Origin: Mycoplasma sp. ATU-Cv-703
GTDB taxonomy: Bacteria > Bacillota_I > Bacilli_A > Mycoplasmatales > Metamycoplasmataceae
Length of the DNA: 64,000 nt
Assembly: GCA_004011965.1 (NCBI GenBank)
Contig: RYZV01000001.1
Span: 259,726-323,725, forward strand
Reading direction: 5' to 3'
Shown: piece by piece, positions 10,307 to 20,618 of the stretch
Layout: every line of letters begins with the position of its first letter
Position numbering within the stretch: the stretch's first letter is position 1
Made by a program: the position numbers and the translations under genes
The notes under the pieces: model-generated
The model's input: only the letters and a program-made list of their open reading frames with translations
Databases searched by the model: none
Told to the model about the DNA's origin: nothing

Positions 10307-12289
10307 CTAAACTTCCTCCTGCAAAATTTTCTTGAGCTGTTTTTCCTCAATAACTTTAATTTTTAACTGCTCGGCCTTAACTAATTTGGAACCCGGATCT
10401 TGACCAACCACTAAGTAGTTAGTGCGTTGAGTGACGGCGCTTGTCACGTTGCCGCCTTGGGCTTCAATCATGCTAACGTACTTTTCGCGGGGCAGCGAAA
10501 GAGTGCCCGTCAAAACAAAGTTAACGCCAACTAAATTTTGACTTCCGCGAACTTCCGACTGCTCTAATTTTAAACCGAGTTGGGCAAACTTACTTAACAT
10601 CTTAATGTTAGCCGGGTCGGTAAAAAAACTGTGGACTGAATTAGTGACCGCCGGGCCAAGAGTTAAAATTTGCTCAATTTGAGCGGGTTCGGCAGATGCT
10701 AAATTATCTAACGAACCAAAGCGCTGACTTAGAATTTTGGCGGTTTTTGCACCGACGTGGCGTATTCCTAGTCCGTAAATAAACTTGGCAAGCGGACGGC
10801 TTTTAGCTTCTTCAATTGCTTTTAGAAGGTTAGCAGTGGATTTATCGCTGAACTTAGGTAGTTCTAAAATGCGGTCTCGCTGGGCGTCCAAAGCAAAAAT
10901 GGAGGGTAGATCGCTGACCAATTTTTCGCTTAAAAATAACTCTAAAGTCATGGTGGAAAGACCCCGGATGTCCATCGCTCCCTTGGAAACAAAGTGTTCA
11001 AGGCTAGCTAAAATGCGCGCCGGACAGTTGATGTTAGGACAATACTGGTCCACTTCGCCTGTTAATCTTAAAAGACGCGTTTGACAGCGCGGGCAATGGG
11101 TCGCTTCTTGCCAAGGCTGAGAGTTGACTTTGCGCGCAACTCCGAGCACGCGAGGAATAATCGCGCCTGACTTTTTCACTTTTACTACATCCCCCACGTT
11201 AATGCTGCGCTCGCGTACGTAGTCAGCATTATGGAGCGTAGCCGCGCTGACAATCGTACCCGCTAAGCGAATTGGCTCTAGTTTGGCGTTATAAGTCACG
11301 CGACCCGTTCGACCAATGCTAGGAAAAATCGCGTTTAGCTTGGTTTGGCCAACTTCTTCGGCAAATTTATAAGCGATCATTGACTTTGGGTACTTGGCAG
11401 TCTGGCCAATGTCCTCGTAAAGTTTTAAGTCATTAACTTTGATAACAACTCCGTCGGTGTCGTAATTTAACTTTTTAGCTTGGTCGGCCAGTTTTTGCGT
11501 TTGCTTAACCGCCGCCTTAATACCAACAACTACTTGGCCGTGAGGCTCAATCGGTAACCCCTGACTTTTGATAAAGTCAAGCACATCTTTTTGACCAGGT
11601 AATTGGTGTGCCAAAGGATTAACTAGCGCATAAAAAAAAGCGTTTAACCGGCGCTTTTGGACCACCTTGGCATCTAGTTGCCTAAGCGTGCCAGCCGCGG
11701 CATTGCGCGGGTTAGCAAAGCGCTGATCGGTCTGGGAGTTAAGTTGGTTAAAAACTTGGTGGCTAAGGTAAATTTCACCGCGAAACTCAACCTCTTGTTT
11801 GGAGGGGATTTGATACGGAATGTCAGCGATCATTTTAACGTTGTGAGTAACATCTTCGCCCACTAATCCATCGCCGCGCGTTAACGCCTGGGTTAAGATG
11901 CCTTGGCGGTAAATGAGCGCAATTGAAACGCCATCAATTTTAAGTTCGCAAACATATTCAAGCGGTTGACTACGGGCGAGTTGATTCATTATGTGCTGAT
12001 CAAAACGAATTAAATCCGCCTCATCAAAAGCGTTAGCCAGCGACATCATTGGTTGGCTGTGGGCGACTTTTTGAAAACGCTGGTCAACTTTTCCGCCGAT
12101 CCGCTGGGTAATTGAATCGGGGCTAACTAGACTAGGAAATTGCTGCTCTAACTTTTCAAGTTGTAAGTAAGCTGCGTCATAAACAGCGTCGCTTACGCTG
12201 GGAGCATCTTTTTCGTAGTATTCCTTGGATCAGCGCTCCAGTTTACGGCGCAGTTCAGCCACTTTTTGGGCGGCCTTTTTTTCGTTCAT
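10307..12289 (-). CDS. ligA: NAD+-dependent DNA ligase LigA
   Basis: 660 aa, full length; seals nicks during replication and repair using NAD+. Domains in order: Ia NAD-binding N-terminus (EYYEKDAPSVSDAVYD), adenylation domain with CELKIDG (Lys117 nucleophile), OB fold, four-Cys zinc finger (CPRC...CPNINC), helix-hairpin-helix repeats and a C-terminal BRCT domain. ATG at 12289 lies only 6 nt after a TATAAT box (12296-12301), so the mRNA is probably leaderless. The previously obvious downstream Met (12049) would delete domain Ia. Confidence 0.98.
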
Positions 12290-12295
12290 AGCCTA

Positions 12296-12301
12296 ATTAT
12301 A
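12296..12301 (-). promoter_or_regulatory. -10 box of ligA (leaderless)
   Basis: TATAAT on the minus strand is followed by TAGGCT and then ATG. With the usual 6-7 nt to the transcription start, transcription begins at the start codon. Confidence 0.6.
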
Positions 12302-12326
12302 AGGCAAGGTCTGTGCGCTAAAAGGA

Positions 12327-12947
12327 CTAGTCGGAGGAGTTCTTCTTAGAGTTAATTGATTTTTTGTGGTAACGCTTTTCAAGACTCTGAATCTGTTTCT
12401 CAATTTTGACTTCGGCTCGCATTTTACGAAGACGATCCTTGAGCTTAAGTTTAACCTCGCGCGGTGTTAAAGGCGTAACCGTGAGCGGTATTTTGGCAAA
12501 ATCAGCCGTGCGGTTAACTTTACCTTTCAAAATCGCTAACTCCTGATTTAAGTAATCAATCCGTTGGTCTAAACCAGTTAAACGGATGTAGTTGACTAAA
12601 GTTTTAATCAAGATGTAAATTAACAGACCAAAAATCCAGAGAAAAACTCATTCCATGCCGTGGGGCAGTTCGAGACCAAACACGTAAAAAGCAAAAAGGC
12701 TGAAAAGGTTGGGTGCAACGTAGCCAAAAATTTGCAACATTTGAACGATGAAAATGTAAATCACGGCCAAGGTGTAAACGCAGTTTAAAACTAACCAAGT
12801 AATCATTGACTTGAGTTGCACACGCTTGCGTTTTATTTCAACAAAAAATCAAACCAAAGTGGCTAGCGCCAGAGCCAAGAGCAGTGTCGGCATGCTAATT
12901 CCGATCACACGCCCAATTTGAATTCGTAAATCTGGGAGATTATTCAT
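12327..12947 (-). CDS. DUF2304-like membrane protein, glycosyltransferase partner
   Basis: 206 aa. About four hydrophobic segments fill residues 15-110 (TLLLALALATLVWFF, TWLVLNCVYTLAVIYIFIV, NLFSLFAFYVFG, WIFGLLIYILIK). A charged coiled-coil tail follows (LNQELAILKGKV). This architecture matches DUF2304 proteins, usually encoded beside a family 2 glycosyltransferase, as here. ATG at 12947 overlaps the glycosyltransferase stop by 8 nt. Function is unproven; membrane glycolipid assembly is inferred from context. Two UGA-Trp codons are used. Confidence 0.7.
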
Positions 12948-13641
12948 GGTTAGACGGGCCCCTTTTCAAACGTTGAACAACTAAAATTGATATCAACCAC
13001 CTCAAAACTTGCATCCACCTTCGCCAGCGCGTGGGATAAAGTCCGGAGTATTTCCGTTTCAGAGGATTAATTTTCAAATTTACGCCTACTTCGGTAAAAA
13101 GATACTGGTTCATTAATAATAAAGCAATTGCGTCGGGTCCTGACCAAGTGTCATCCCGAATTAGTGTTTCCAGCGTTTTCAATTTGAAAAGACGAAAGCG
13201 TAAAACCGGGTCGGAAATGTAACGTCTAGTTGAACGCTTGAGAGCTCAAGTTAGGATTTTGTCGGATCAACGCCTTTTTTTAGACCGCTTGGCGTCGGTA
13301 AAACGCGTAGCCAAAACAAAGTCATTTTTTTGAGCCTGCTTGGTCAATTTTTGGATGTCGCTTACTTCAAAAAAATTGGATCCGTCAAACTCAACCACGG
13401 CCTGGTACTCCTGAGCTTGGGCGTAACGCAAACCAATCTTAAAAGCTTGACTGTAACTGGTTGGTAGGGGTGTTGAAAGGTAAGTCATTTTGTTGTTGTC
13501 TAACAAATCAATCGTGCGATCCGTAGACCCGTGGTCAACGACTAAATAGTCAACTTTGGGATTGGCCTTTTGGATTTGTTCCACGACTTGTAAAATCGTT
13601 TTTTCAACGTTGACAACCGGGATAACCAGCAAAACTTTCAT
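12940..13641 (-). CDS. Family 2 glycosyltransferase
   Basis: 233 aa GT-A fold enzyme. The N-terminus VLLVIPVVNVEKTI and DYLVVDHGSTDRTIDLL bind the nucleotide sugar, and VEFDGSN is the metal-binding DXD-equivalent. A C-terminal basic region carries SDPVLRFRLFK, resembling dolichol-phosphate-mannose-synthase-like GT2 enzymes. It probably glycosylates a membrane lipid or polyprenyl acceptor together with the DUF2304-like protein downstream. The ATG lies 6 nt after TATAAT (13648-13653), suggesting a leaderless message. Confidence 0.88.
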
Positions 13642-13647
13642 ACTTTT

Positions 13648-13653
13648 ATTATA
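13648..13653 (-). promoter_or_regulatory. -10 box of the GT2 gene (leaderless)
   Basis: TATAAT, AAAAGT, ATG on the minus strand: the expected +1 coincides with the start codon. The 177 bp between this box and the next plus-strand gene hold only that gene's promoter. Confidence 0.55.
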
Positions 13654-13806
13654 GAAACATTTGCCTGAACATTACTCTATGTCTTTTGGCGCTCCCTGAA
13701 CTGATGCCAAGGTTTCTTTGCTATGCCAAATAAGGTAGTCAATGAATATTTTTAAACAAATTAAAAATGAAAAAATTTCACATAACAACCAATGTAAAAT
13801 ATGGAT

Positions 13807-13826
13807 TATACTTTAAGTAAGAGGAG
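13807..13826 (+). promoter_or_regulatory. -10 box and RBS of the DUF5678/protease pair
   Basis: TATACT at 13807-13812 and GAGGAG at 13821-13826, five bases before ATG 13831. No clear -35. The ten bases GGATTATACT around the -10 are identical to bases 17-26 of the CRISPR repeat. Confidence 0.5.
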
Positions 13827-13830
13827 CAAA

Positions 13831-14106
13831 ATGCCAAGCAACGAGAAAGATAAATATAAACGAGAAGTTAACCAAAATTACGACTGATTTAACCAACACA
13901 GAAAGGAAATATTAAAGCAACACCCGGATAAAATCGGTTACTTTATCGTTATTAAAAACAAAAAAATTAAAGGTTTCTACGAGACAAGAGAACAAGCTTT
14001 GGTTGAGGCTCGCACTAAGTTCGGTGAGGAACCTTACTCGATTCAACAGTTACAAAAAAAAGAAACCGTCAGCACACTAGGGATTTTGCAAGTTTTGAAT
14101 GCCTAA
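13831..14106 (+). CDS. DUF5678-like small protein
   Basis: 91 aa, hidden by one UGA-Trp (YDWF). The pattern is YDWFNQHRKEILKQHPDK, then GYFIVIKNKKIKGFYETREQA, then EARTKFGEEP. This resembles DUF5678, a small alpha/beta domain of unknown role. It has its own promoter and a good GAGGAG ribosome binding site, and it overlaps the following protease-like gene by 8 nt, so the two are translationally coupled. The pairing with a retropepsin-like gene is, from memory, seen in other prokaryotes. It could be a toxin-antitoxin-like or regulatory partner; that is inference. Confidence 0.75.
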
Positions 14107-14581
14107 AATAATGGGCTGGATTAGTGGCAATAGTATCGTAATTGATATATTAGTCGCTAAATTTGAAAAGCCTGAATTTGATTCTTCGGGCAAACTGAGC
14201 AAACGCGGAAGGTTTTTGTTGGGAAATAATCAAAGATGACTTAAGGCGCTGCTTGATACGGGAGCGACAGAAAGTGTTATATCAAGTGAGTTGGTAGAAG
14301 AATTAAATTTGAAACCAATTGGAAAACGAAAAATCTGCACTGCTTCATCTAATGAAATTGAGGTTTTTGCCTACGAAGCTGGAATTGGAGTCAAACTGGT
14401 TGCGGGAGTCAGAAAAACACAAAATCAAACTCAAGAATTAGGTACGATTAAATGATATCCAATAATCGTCACCGGCAATGAGGCTATAAAACACCAGGGA
14501 CTAGATGCCATAATCGGCATGGACATAATTATGAGTGGACAACTGACTGTGTCAGGTGATGTGTTTATACTCTCTATATAG
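14099..14581 (+). CDS. Retropepsin-like (clan AA) aspartic protease
   Basis: 160 aa with two UGA-Trp codons and one UGG. LKALLDTGATESVISSELV (near residue 52) is the DTGA(T/S) catalytic loop of single-domain retropepsins. DAIIGMDIIMSGQL near residue 137 is the hydrophobic-hydrophobic-Gly motif that packs behind it. One Asp per chain implies a homodimer. No signal peptide or membrane segment is seen, so it is probably cytosolic. It is coupled to the DUF5678-like gene by an ATGCCTAA overlap. The substrate is unknown. Aspartic proteases are rare in Mollicutes, so horizontal origin is likely, though UGA-Trp use shows it has adapted to this host. Confidence 0.8.
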
Positions 14582-14687
14582 TTTTCATAAAACCGGATTG
14601 ACGACTCTAATAAATGTTTAGTTTGTTCGTTAAGTGTTTGCCCTCGTGAATTTAATGCAACTGCTCTAAAAATGCGAGCGCAGTTAT

Positions 14688-15518
14688 TTACCATTGAGGG
14701 TTGTCGCTAATTTGTAAATCTTTCAAGTAATCTAACGGCGGTTTTAAACTAGAGAACTTAATTCGGTGGCAGTGCAAATAAAGACGTTTGGATGGTTTGC
14801 CGCCGTACTTTTTATCGCCTCAAATCGGCTGACCTAACTCGGCCAAAGTAACTCTAATTTGGTGTTTTCGACCAGTTTTTAACTGCGCGAATTGCTGACC
14901 TTTCTCGTTTCAGAAAACTGTTTGGCTGATCTTTCCCTGGGCAGCAACTTTTTGGCGACCTTTTTGGCGATCATCTGCCAATTTCAAACTAATCTCTTGG
15001 TTAACGGGACGGTCAGTTTTAAGAAGGTAAGTTTTTTCAATTTGATCTTGCTGAGCATTGAGTCTGGTTAAAGTCAAATAATTCTTTGCGTAAATAATTA
15101 GTCCGGAAGTCTCTTGGTCTAGCCGACCAACGTGAGAAGGACGAAAACTTGAGTTGGCCTTAAAACGTAAGTAAGTTAAAACTTGCTCGTCCAAGTTATC
15201 GCCCTTGCCGTGGACAATTAACCCGGCCGGTTTGCTAACAACTAAAATGTTTTTATCTTCGTAAACAAGTTTAAAAGTTGGTGGACGCCGAAGAAAAGAT
15301 TTAGGCGAAGCGTCGGCTTTTTTAAGGCCGTAAACAACAATTAAATCTCCGCTTTGTAGTTGGTAGTTTTTAGCAACTTGGCGTTGACTATTTAAAGTTA
15401 AGTCGCGCTGACGAAAAAGCCGCTCAATCCGACTGACTGGTACGTCGGGCAACATTTTCCGTAAAAACTTAAATAGCGTGCGACCTTCATCATCAGAGTT
15501 GGCGGTTCATTTTAACAT
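14688..15518 (-). CDS. RluD/RluC-family 23S rRNA pseudouridine synthase
   Basis: 276 aa. It has an N-terminal S4-like RNA-binding segment (MLPDVPVSRIERLFRQRDLTL) and the family motif GRLDQETSGLIIYAK with the catalytic Asp. The C-terminal KTGRKHQIRVTLAELGQPIWGD closes the active site. Converts uridines of large-subunit rRNA to pseudouridine; the exact site cannot be told from sequence. Two UGA-Trp codons interrupt the C-terminal part and one the N-terminus. ATG at 15518 is chosen because MLKWTANSDDEGRTLFKFLRK is the family's usual N-terminus. The 106 bp to its left hold no gene. Confidence 0.9.
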
Positions 15519-15566
15519 CACGATTAAAACTACTTTAAAAAGGTTAATTTGGCCGTAATAATACGA

Positions 15567-15641
15567 TGGAGCAAGTGACGGGAATCGAACCCGCATCGTC
15601 TGGTTGGAAGCCAGAAATTCTAGCCATTAAACTACACTTGC
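15567..15641 (-). tRNA. tRNA-Gly(TCC)
   Basis: Full cloverleaf: acceptor GCAAGTG pairs with CACTTGC, anticodon stem CTGG/CCAG holds loop CTTCCAA (anticodon TCC), T-arm GCGGGTTCGATTCCCGT, discriminator T and an encoded CCA. It lies between the rluD-type gene and ptsI, on their strand. Confidence 0.97.
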
Positions 15642-15670
15642 GGAAAGAACTTTTCCATTATAGCACCAAT

Positions 15671-17380
15671 TTAATGCTCGCGCATGAATTGCTCAACCAG
15701 CGCTAAAACTTCTTTTTCACTCGCACAAACAAGCGATTTTTGGGCTAATTTAACCGCTTCAACTTGGGTCAGACGGGCGATTTGTTGGCGAGCCGTCAAA
15801 ATTGATTCGGCCCCCATTGAAAACTCATCTAAACCAAGGCCAATTAAAATCGGAATTGCCCTTTTGTCGCCAGCCATCTCACCACACATACCAACCCACT
15901 TGTTGTGTTTGTGACCGCCCTCAATCGTCGCCCTAATTAAATGCAAAATTGATGGGTTGAGCGGTTGGTAAAGGTAAGCGACTTTTTGGTTCATGCGATC
16001 GTGGGCCATGCTGTACTGAATTAAATCGTTGGTACCGATTGAAAGAAAATCAGCGTGGCGGGCAAACTGCTCCGATAAAACTGCCGCGGCTGGAATTTCA
16101 ACCATCATTCCAACTTGAATTCGCTTGGCCACCTTTGTGCCCGCTTTAACTAGCGAGTTGTAAACGCTCTGGTAAATTTTCTTTGCCGCTAGAAATTCTT
16201 CTAACGTAGCGATCATCGGAAACATAATCGCCAAGTTGCCGTGGATTGAAGCACGAATTAAAGCTCTAAGCTGGGTTCGGAAAATATCGGGCTTGTCTAA
16301 AGAAAAACGGACCGCTCGATTACCCAGGAAAGGGTTGTCTTCGACGGGGAACTTGTGATAAGCCAACGTCTTGTCGCCTCCGATGTCAAGCGTGCGTACC
16401 ACGACTGGTCGGGGCGCCATTTTTTTTAAAATTTGCCGGTAAATCTTGTACTGCTCTTCTTCGCTTGGCCAATGTTGGCTGTGCATGTAAATAAACTCTG
16501 AGCGAAAAAGTCCAATCCCTTCGGCGTCGTTAGTTAGAACTTTCTCAAGATCCTCCAAAGAACTAATGTTAGCCGCTAACTCAACTTGGTGGCTATCTAA
16601 CGTGCAAGTTTTTTTGCCGCGAAACTTCTCTGCGCTAGCGCGTTGAACTTCCGCCGCAATCATTTTAGTTTGCAGACGTTTTTTTTCCTCAAGCGTTGGT
16701 TTTACAATCACCATGCCAGTTTCGCCATCAATCGCGACTGGATCGCCAGTTTTTATTTTCTTGAGTAAATTGCTAACGCCAAGCACAGCCGGAATTTGGC
16801 GGGCTCGGGCAATAATTGCCGCGTGGGAAGTTTGACCACCAATTTCGGTGGCAAAAGCTAAAACTTGATCGTTCATTTGAGCGCTTTGGGAAGGTGTAAT
16901 GTCGTGGGCCACAATTACAACTGGTTTTTTGATTTGCGAAAGATCTACCCGCTTAACACCTGCCAGCGCAAAAGCGATTTGATTAGCAACATCCTTAATG
17001 TCGCTCGCTCGCTCGCGCATGTAAGCGTCTTCCATGTTTGCAAAAAGCGTCACCCACTTGCTGCTAACTTGGTCAAGCGCTCAAAGTGCATTGGTCTTTT
17101 TGTCTTTGATTAAAGTTTCAACTTCGCCTAACAAACTTGGATCTTGAGCAATTGAGCGGTGAGCCTCTAAAATGTCGGCTTGCGAAGTATCTGATTGAGC
17201 CCGGCTCTGTTTTTCTAAAACGCTAATTTGGTTAACGATTTGCTTGACCGCTTGGCGAAAGCGAGTTATTTCGGTTTGACTATCAGCCGGAGAAGCGGTA
17301 ATTTTTAATTTTTGCTCGCTTAAAACGAGCGCATTTCCCACCGCGATACCATTTGAACTTCCGATTCCCTTCAGTACCAT
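15671..17380 (-). CDS. ptsI: PTS enzyme I (phosphoenolpyruvate-protein phosphotransferase)
   Basis: 569 aa. Takes phosphate from PEP and passes it to HPr, starting the phosphorelay. The N-terminal HPr-binding domain is followed by GGQTSHAAIIARARQIPAVLG with the phosphorylated His. The PEP-binding barrel shows DAEGIGLFRSEFIYM, RTLDIGGDK and the C-terminal GMCGEMAGD with the catalytic Cys. One UGA-Trp lies near 17080. ATG at 17380 follows the ptsH stop by 7 nt and gives MVLKGIGSSNGIAVG, the usual N-terminus. It pairs with the EIICB at 48709-50604 elsewhere in the window. Confidence 0.97.
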
Positions 17381-17387
17381 AGTCTGC

Positions 17388-17651
17388 TTAAATGAGACGG
17401 TTTTCTTGCATCGCCTTTTTAATTGCCACGATCGCCTGGTCAGCATCGTCCCCAAGCGTTTCCACGCGAACTACGTCGCCCTTTTTCACGCCTAAAGCCA
17501 TCACATTCATTATGGACTTCAAGTTACCATTGCGCTCGTTAGCACCAATCGTAGCGTCGCTTTTAAACTTTGAAGCCACTCCGACCACTAGCGCAGCCGG
17601 TCGAGCGTGCAAGCCAACTGGATCAATAATTTTTGCTTCAAAAGATGCCAT
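17388..17651 (-). CDS. ptsH: Phosphocarrier protein HPr
   Basis: 87 aa PTS phosphocarrier. GLHARPA carries His15, the residue phosphorylated by enzyme I. LKSIMNVMAL carries Ser46, the regulatory site phosphorylated by HPr kinase, whose gene (hprK) is at 32436. AAGGAA precedes the ATG. It is upstream of ptsI in the same operon, with a TATAAT-like box about 35 bp upstream of the start. Confidence 0.97.
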   Translation of the reverse strand: MASFEAKIIDPVGLHARPAALVVGVASKFKSDATIGANERNGNLKSIMNVMALGVKKGDVVRVETLGDDADQAIVAIKKAMQENRLI

Positions 17652-17700
17652 ATTTCCTTCTTTTCCGCTGAACTACTAGGTTTGAAAAAATTATAACAGA

Positions 17701-19200
17701 CTACATAGCCGGTGCAAAAAAGAGTGCTAAGACGCTAATGAATCAGCGACGCAAGCGTTTTTGTTTTAAATCACTTAACTCAACTAAACTCGAAAGACGG
17801 CGGTAATGCTCAATTAAAGCTCCCACTTGTTGAGCGGCTTCTCCCTGCACTAAGGCGCTGCATTCAAACTGGGAGTTCATGGAGCGAAAATCAAAGTTGA
17901 ATGTCCCAAGGTAAGCGTACTGGTCGTCAAACAAACCAATTTTAGCGTGCAAAATCATCTCGCGTGCCTGGTAGACTTTGACGCCATAAGGCTTAAGTTG
18001 ACTGAGCCAAAAAAGCGTGGCCGTGTAAATACTCTTTTTATCGGGCAAGCCAGGAATAAAAATCTCCACTTCCACGCCACGTAAAGTCGCCGCTTTAAGA
18101 GCTCCGAGCAAAGCGTGGGTTGGAATGAAATAAGGAGTGACAATTTGAATTTTTTTGTGAGCGTTAAAAATCCAACTCACAACCGAACTTTCCAGCGGAT
18201 TATCGTCAATTTCAGGTCCATCTTCCACTAACACGGCCCAAGAATTCCCGCCACTTTTGTCTTCCAAAAGGTAAGACTCAAGCGGCTCTAGGGGCGGACC
18301 AATCGAATTCCAATCGCCCAAAAAAAGCAGCGAATAAGAACGAACGATTGGACCGGTAATCCGCGCCTTGTAATCTAGTCAAACGCCAAAACGCTTGTCT
18401 AGATTAGCGTATTCATCGCCGATGTTAGCTCCGCCCGTGTGAACAATTCGGCCGTCAATAATAATTAGTTTGCGGTGGTTGCGATAAGTGTTGTTTGATC
18501 CGATGAAAGGAAAGTGAATCCGGTTCAAAATCCGAATTTCTACCCCTTGCTGACGTAAAAATTTCATTTCGTACCACGGCAAGCCCCAACGCCCAATGTC
18601 ATCAATGATCATGCGTACTTTGACTCCAGCGCGCACTTTTTCAACGATTAACGCCCGGAACTGGTCGTAAATTTCGCCAGCTTTAATGATGTAGTAATTA
18701 ACGTGAATAAAATGCTGGGCCTTTTTGATGTCCGCAAAAATTTGTTCAAAACTTTGGGGCCCGCTCGCAAAAACTTCAAAATTACCCCGGTAAATACCGC
18801 GGTTAGAAAGTTTGCTTTGGTTATTAAAAAGTTCCTGACGCGTTGGTAAGGAAGTTTTTAAATCGGTGATTTCGTGCTTAAAATTTTGCTTTTGGCGGTA
18901 AATATCTAAACTGGTTCGTTCCGAATAACGTAGTCCGAAGAGCAAAAAAAGAAGTGGTCCGACCAATGGCAAAAGAATAAACACTAGCAGTCAAGATAAT
19001 TTAACGTATTTGTTGCGGCGCTGACTAAAAAGCGCAAGACCTGTTACAACCGATAAAACGTAAATTAAAACTACGCCGCTCGCCCACGGCGAAACGCCTT
19101 GCTGAGCCAAAAAATAAACTAGGTAAATACCGCCTAGAAACAAAAACAGCAAAACGAAATAAATGCCCGTTGTTCTTAACCCGCGTCTTAAGTAATGCAT
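17701..19200 (-). CDS. cls: Cardiolipin synthase (phospholipase D family)
   Basis: 499 aa. Two N-terminal membrane helices (residues 8-35 and 40-60) anchor two PLD domains. The HKD motifs are HRKLIIIDGRIVHTGGANIG and HAKIGLFDDQYAYLGTFNFD. Joins two phosphatidylglycerols to make cardiolipin plus glycerol, at the membrane. UGA-Trp codons interrupt it at three places; the true stop is TAG at 17701, 42 bases past the apparent end. The start ATG at 19200 follows a TATAAT box by nine bases. It is the last native gene before the foreign islet. Confidence 0.95.
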
Positions 19201-19268
19201 ACCCTCATAATTATAAAATCTTCCTAATTAGCCGGGGCTAAAAAATGTGTAGACTTCACCAAAATTCT

Positions 19269-19362
19269 TTTTTTGATTTTTAGTCCTTGATTTCACGATG
19301 GCTGTTTTTGGTTTGATTTCTCTGTTTTGATTTCGCGACGCGTTTTGATTTCTTTTTGATTA
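19269..19362. repeat. Left iterated TTTTTGATTTC boxes
   Basis: Five copies of (T)TTGATTT(C/T) on the plus strand, at about 19272, 19286, 19311, 19324 and 19342. The last reads TTTTGATTTCTTTTTGATTA. The same box, in the same orientation, recurs at 21547-21614 at the other end of the foreign segment. They mark the islet border, and the SNF2 remnant stops against them. Confidence 0.6.
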
Positions 19363-19364
19363 TT

Positions 19365-19719
19365 CAAACCGGCGGCTATCTCGGGGAGGAAGCGGACGAA
19401 GATCACGAGCTTTTTTTGTCGCTCGCGCATTTGTTAATGATTCCTTCAAGTTCGCGCAACTTGACTGTGCTTACGCATTCCGCGGTTTCGCTTGCGTCGG
19501 CCCGGATAAATCCGCCGGTCACTTGGCTCAGGCGCAGAAGTTTTATCAGGATATGTTTGTGGCGGTGATTTCGCCTTTCTCCAGTTCCGCGACGCTTTCG
19601 CGCTTCATCTGTTTGTAGGTTGATCGCGCTTCCGGCTCCATTCTTATGATCTGGGTAGCGTCGATCTGATCCACGTTGTTGTCCACCAGGTTTCGGCTTG
19701 TCATCCTCAGCTTTTCCAT
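19365..19719 (-). pseudogene. Remnant of phage-type SNF2 helicase (C-terminal part)
   Basis: Three overlapping minus-strand frames together spell a helicase C-terminal lobe: EPEARSTYKQMKRESVAELE, then LIKLLRLSQVTGGFIRADAS and VSTVKLRELEGII, then KKLVIFVRFLPEIAAGL. I recognise this order from prophage SNF2/DEAD-type helicases (from memory). Single-base deletions break it at about 19549 and in a seven-A run near 19415 (T-run on plus). The N-terminal lobe with Walker A is missing. It starts ATG with GGAGGA upstream, just after the preceding gene. Both frameshifts could be sequencing errors, but the missing N-terminal lobe still makes it a fragment. Confidence 0.6.
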
Positions 19720-19720
19720 T

Positions 19721-20614
19721 TTATCTGTCCTCCTCGATTTTCTTTTTCATTATGATTTTGGCGTCCTTGATTTTTTGCGCTTCCTCTTTCTTCGCGAGTT
19801 CCTTGTCCAGGATGCACTCGATCAGCATTTTGAGGAAGGGATAAAGCTTGCGGCATTCTTGTTCGGTGTATCGGTGGACGCCGTTGCTTAGCAACGTGTA
19901 GAGTTGGTCGCGCTCGTCTGTGAAGTCAGGTGGGATGATTTTCTCTGCTCGTTCAACGGCCGTCATCTTTTCCTGGAATTTTGCTTTTTCCTTTGGCTTC
20001 GGCAACTTCTGGTATTTGGTGTTCACCAGGTGTTCCAGGATCCGGCGCAGATAAACGAAGGCGCCGATCCCTTGGCCGGTGGAGAAGGAGAAACTGGCTT
20101 CAAGCAGTTCGTTGTAGTAGCGGCCAAGCTGCTTAGCATATTTTTGGTATTTCAGTTCGTATTCCTTAACCGGGGATGGGAATTGTCCGATCTTGGTAAG
20201 GGACCCTTCGCGGACGTAGAGGGCGATGCTGTGTAGTTCATCGCAGTAGGTGCACTTCAGGATTATCTGCGTGAAGAGTGGAGCCTTATTTGACCATTGG
20301 TATTCTCCTTTTCTGTCCAGTCTCTTCTGGGACTGCATGGAGTACACTACGTTTGCTTGCCGTCCCGTGATGTGACTCAGGTCTATCTTCAACGACTCAA
20401 AGACGCGTTCCTTCTTGCAGTCTGTGCCTGAGCAGAAGTTTTCCAACTTGATTCTTTCGCCATTGTATTTTTCGGCCATGTCACCGAGTTGGTTCCGGGT
20501 CATTGTCTCTTCTTGGTATATAGGTGTATTCGCCATGAATCCGAGGAAGTCAAAGTCGCGCCGTTCGGCGACGTCACCGAGCAGCTTTGTCCTGTTGTCA
20601 AAAATGTCTATCAT
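19721..20614 (-). CDS. Unknown protein with Cys pairs and helical C-terminus
   Basis: 297 aa, function not recognised. Two Cys pairs, CSGTDC near residue 62 and CTYC near 125, could bind zinc. The C-terminal half is helical (YYNELLEASFSFSTGQGIGAF, LSNGVHRYTEQECRKL) and loosely recalls DUF4145-type domains. The tail is Lys/Glu-rich. It has no UGA codon, uses UGG for Trp, has AGGAGGG upstream of ATG, and is visibly richer in G+C than neighbouring genes. All of these mark it as foreign. It is third in the order Xre regulator, Cys-rich protein, this gene. Confidence 0.75.
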   Translation of the reverse strand: MIDIFDNRTKLLGDVAERRDFDFLGFMANTPIYQEETMTRNQLGDMAEKYNGERIKLENFCSGTDCKKERVFESLKIDLSHITGRQANVVYSMQSQKRLDRKGEYQWSNKAPLFTQIILKCTYCDELHSIALYVREGSLTKIGQFPSPVKEYELKYQKYAKQLGRYYNELLEASFSFSTGQGIGAFVYLRRILEHLVNTKYQKLPKPKEKAKFQEKMTAVERAEKIIPPDFTDERDQLYTLLSNGVHRYTEQECRKLYPFLKMLIECILDKELAKKEEAQKIKDAKIIMKKKIEEDR

Positions 20615-20618
20615 TAGT

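Noticed and set aside
14431..14694. 87-aa minus-strand ORF
   Set aside because: Overlaps the end of the aspartic protease gene in antisense and has no family signature.
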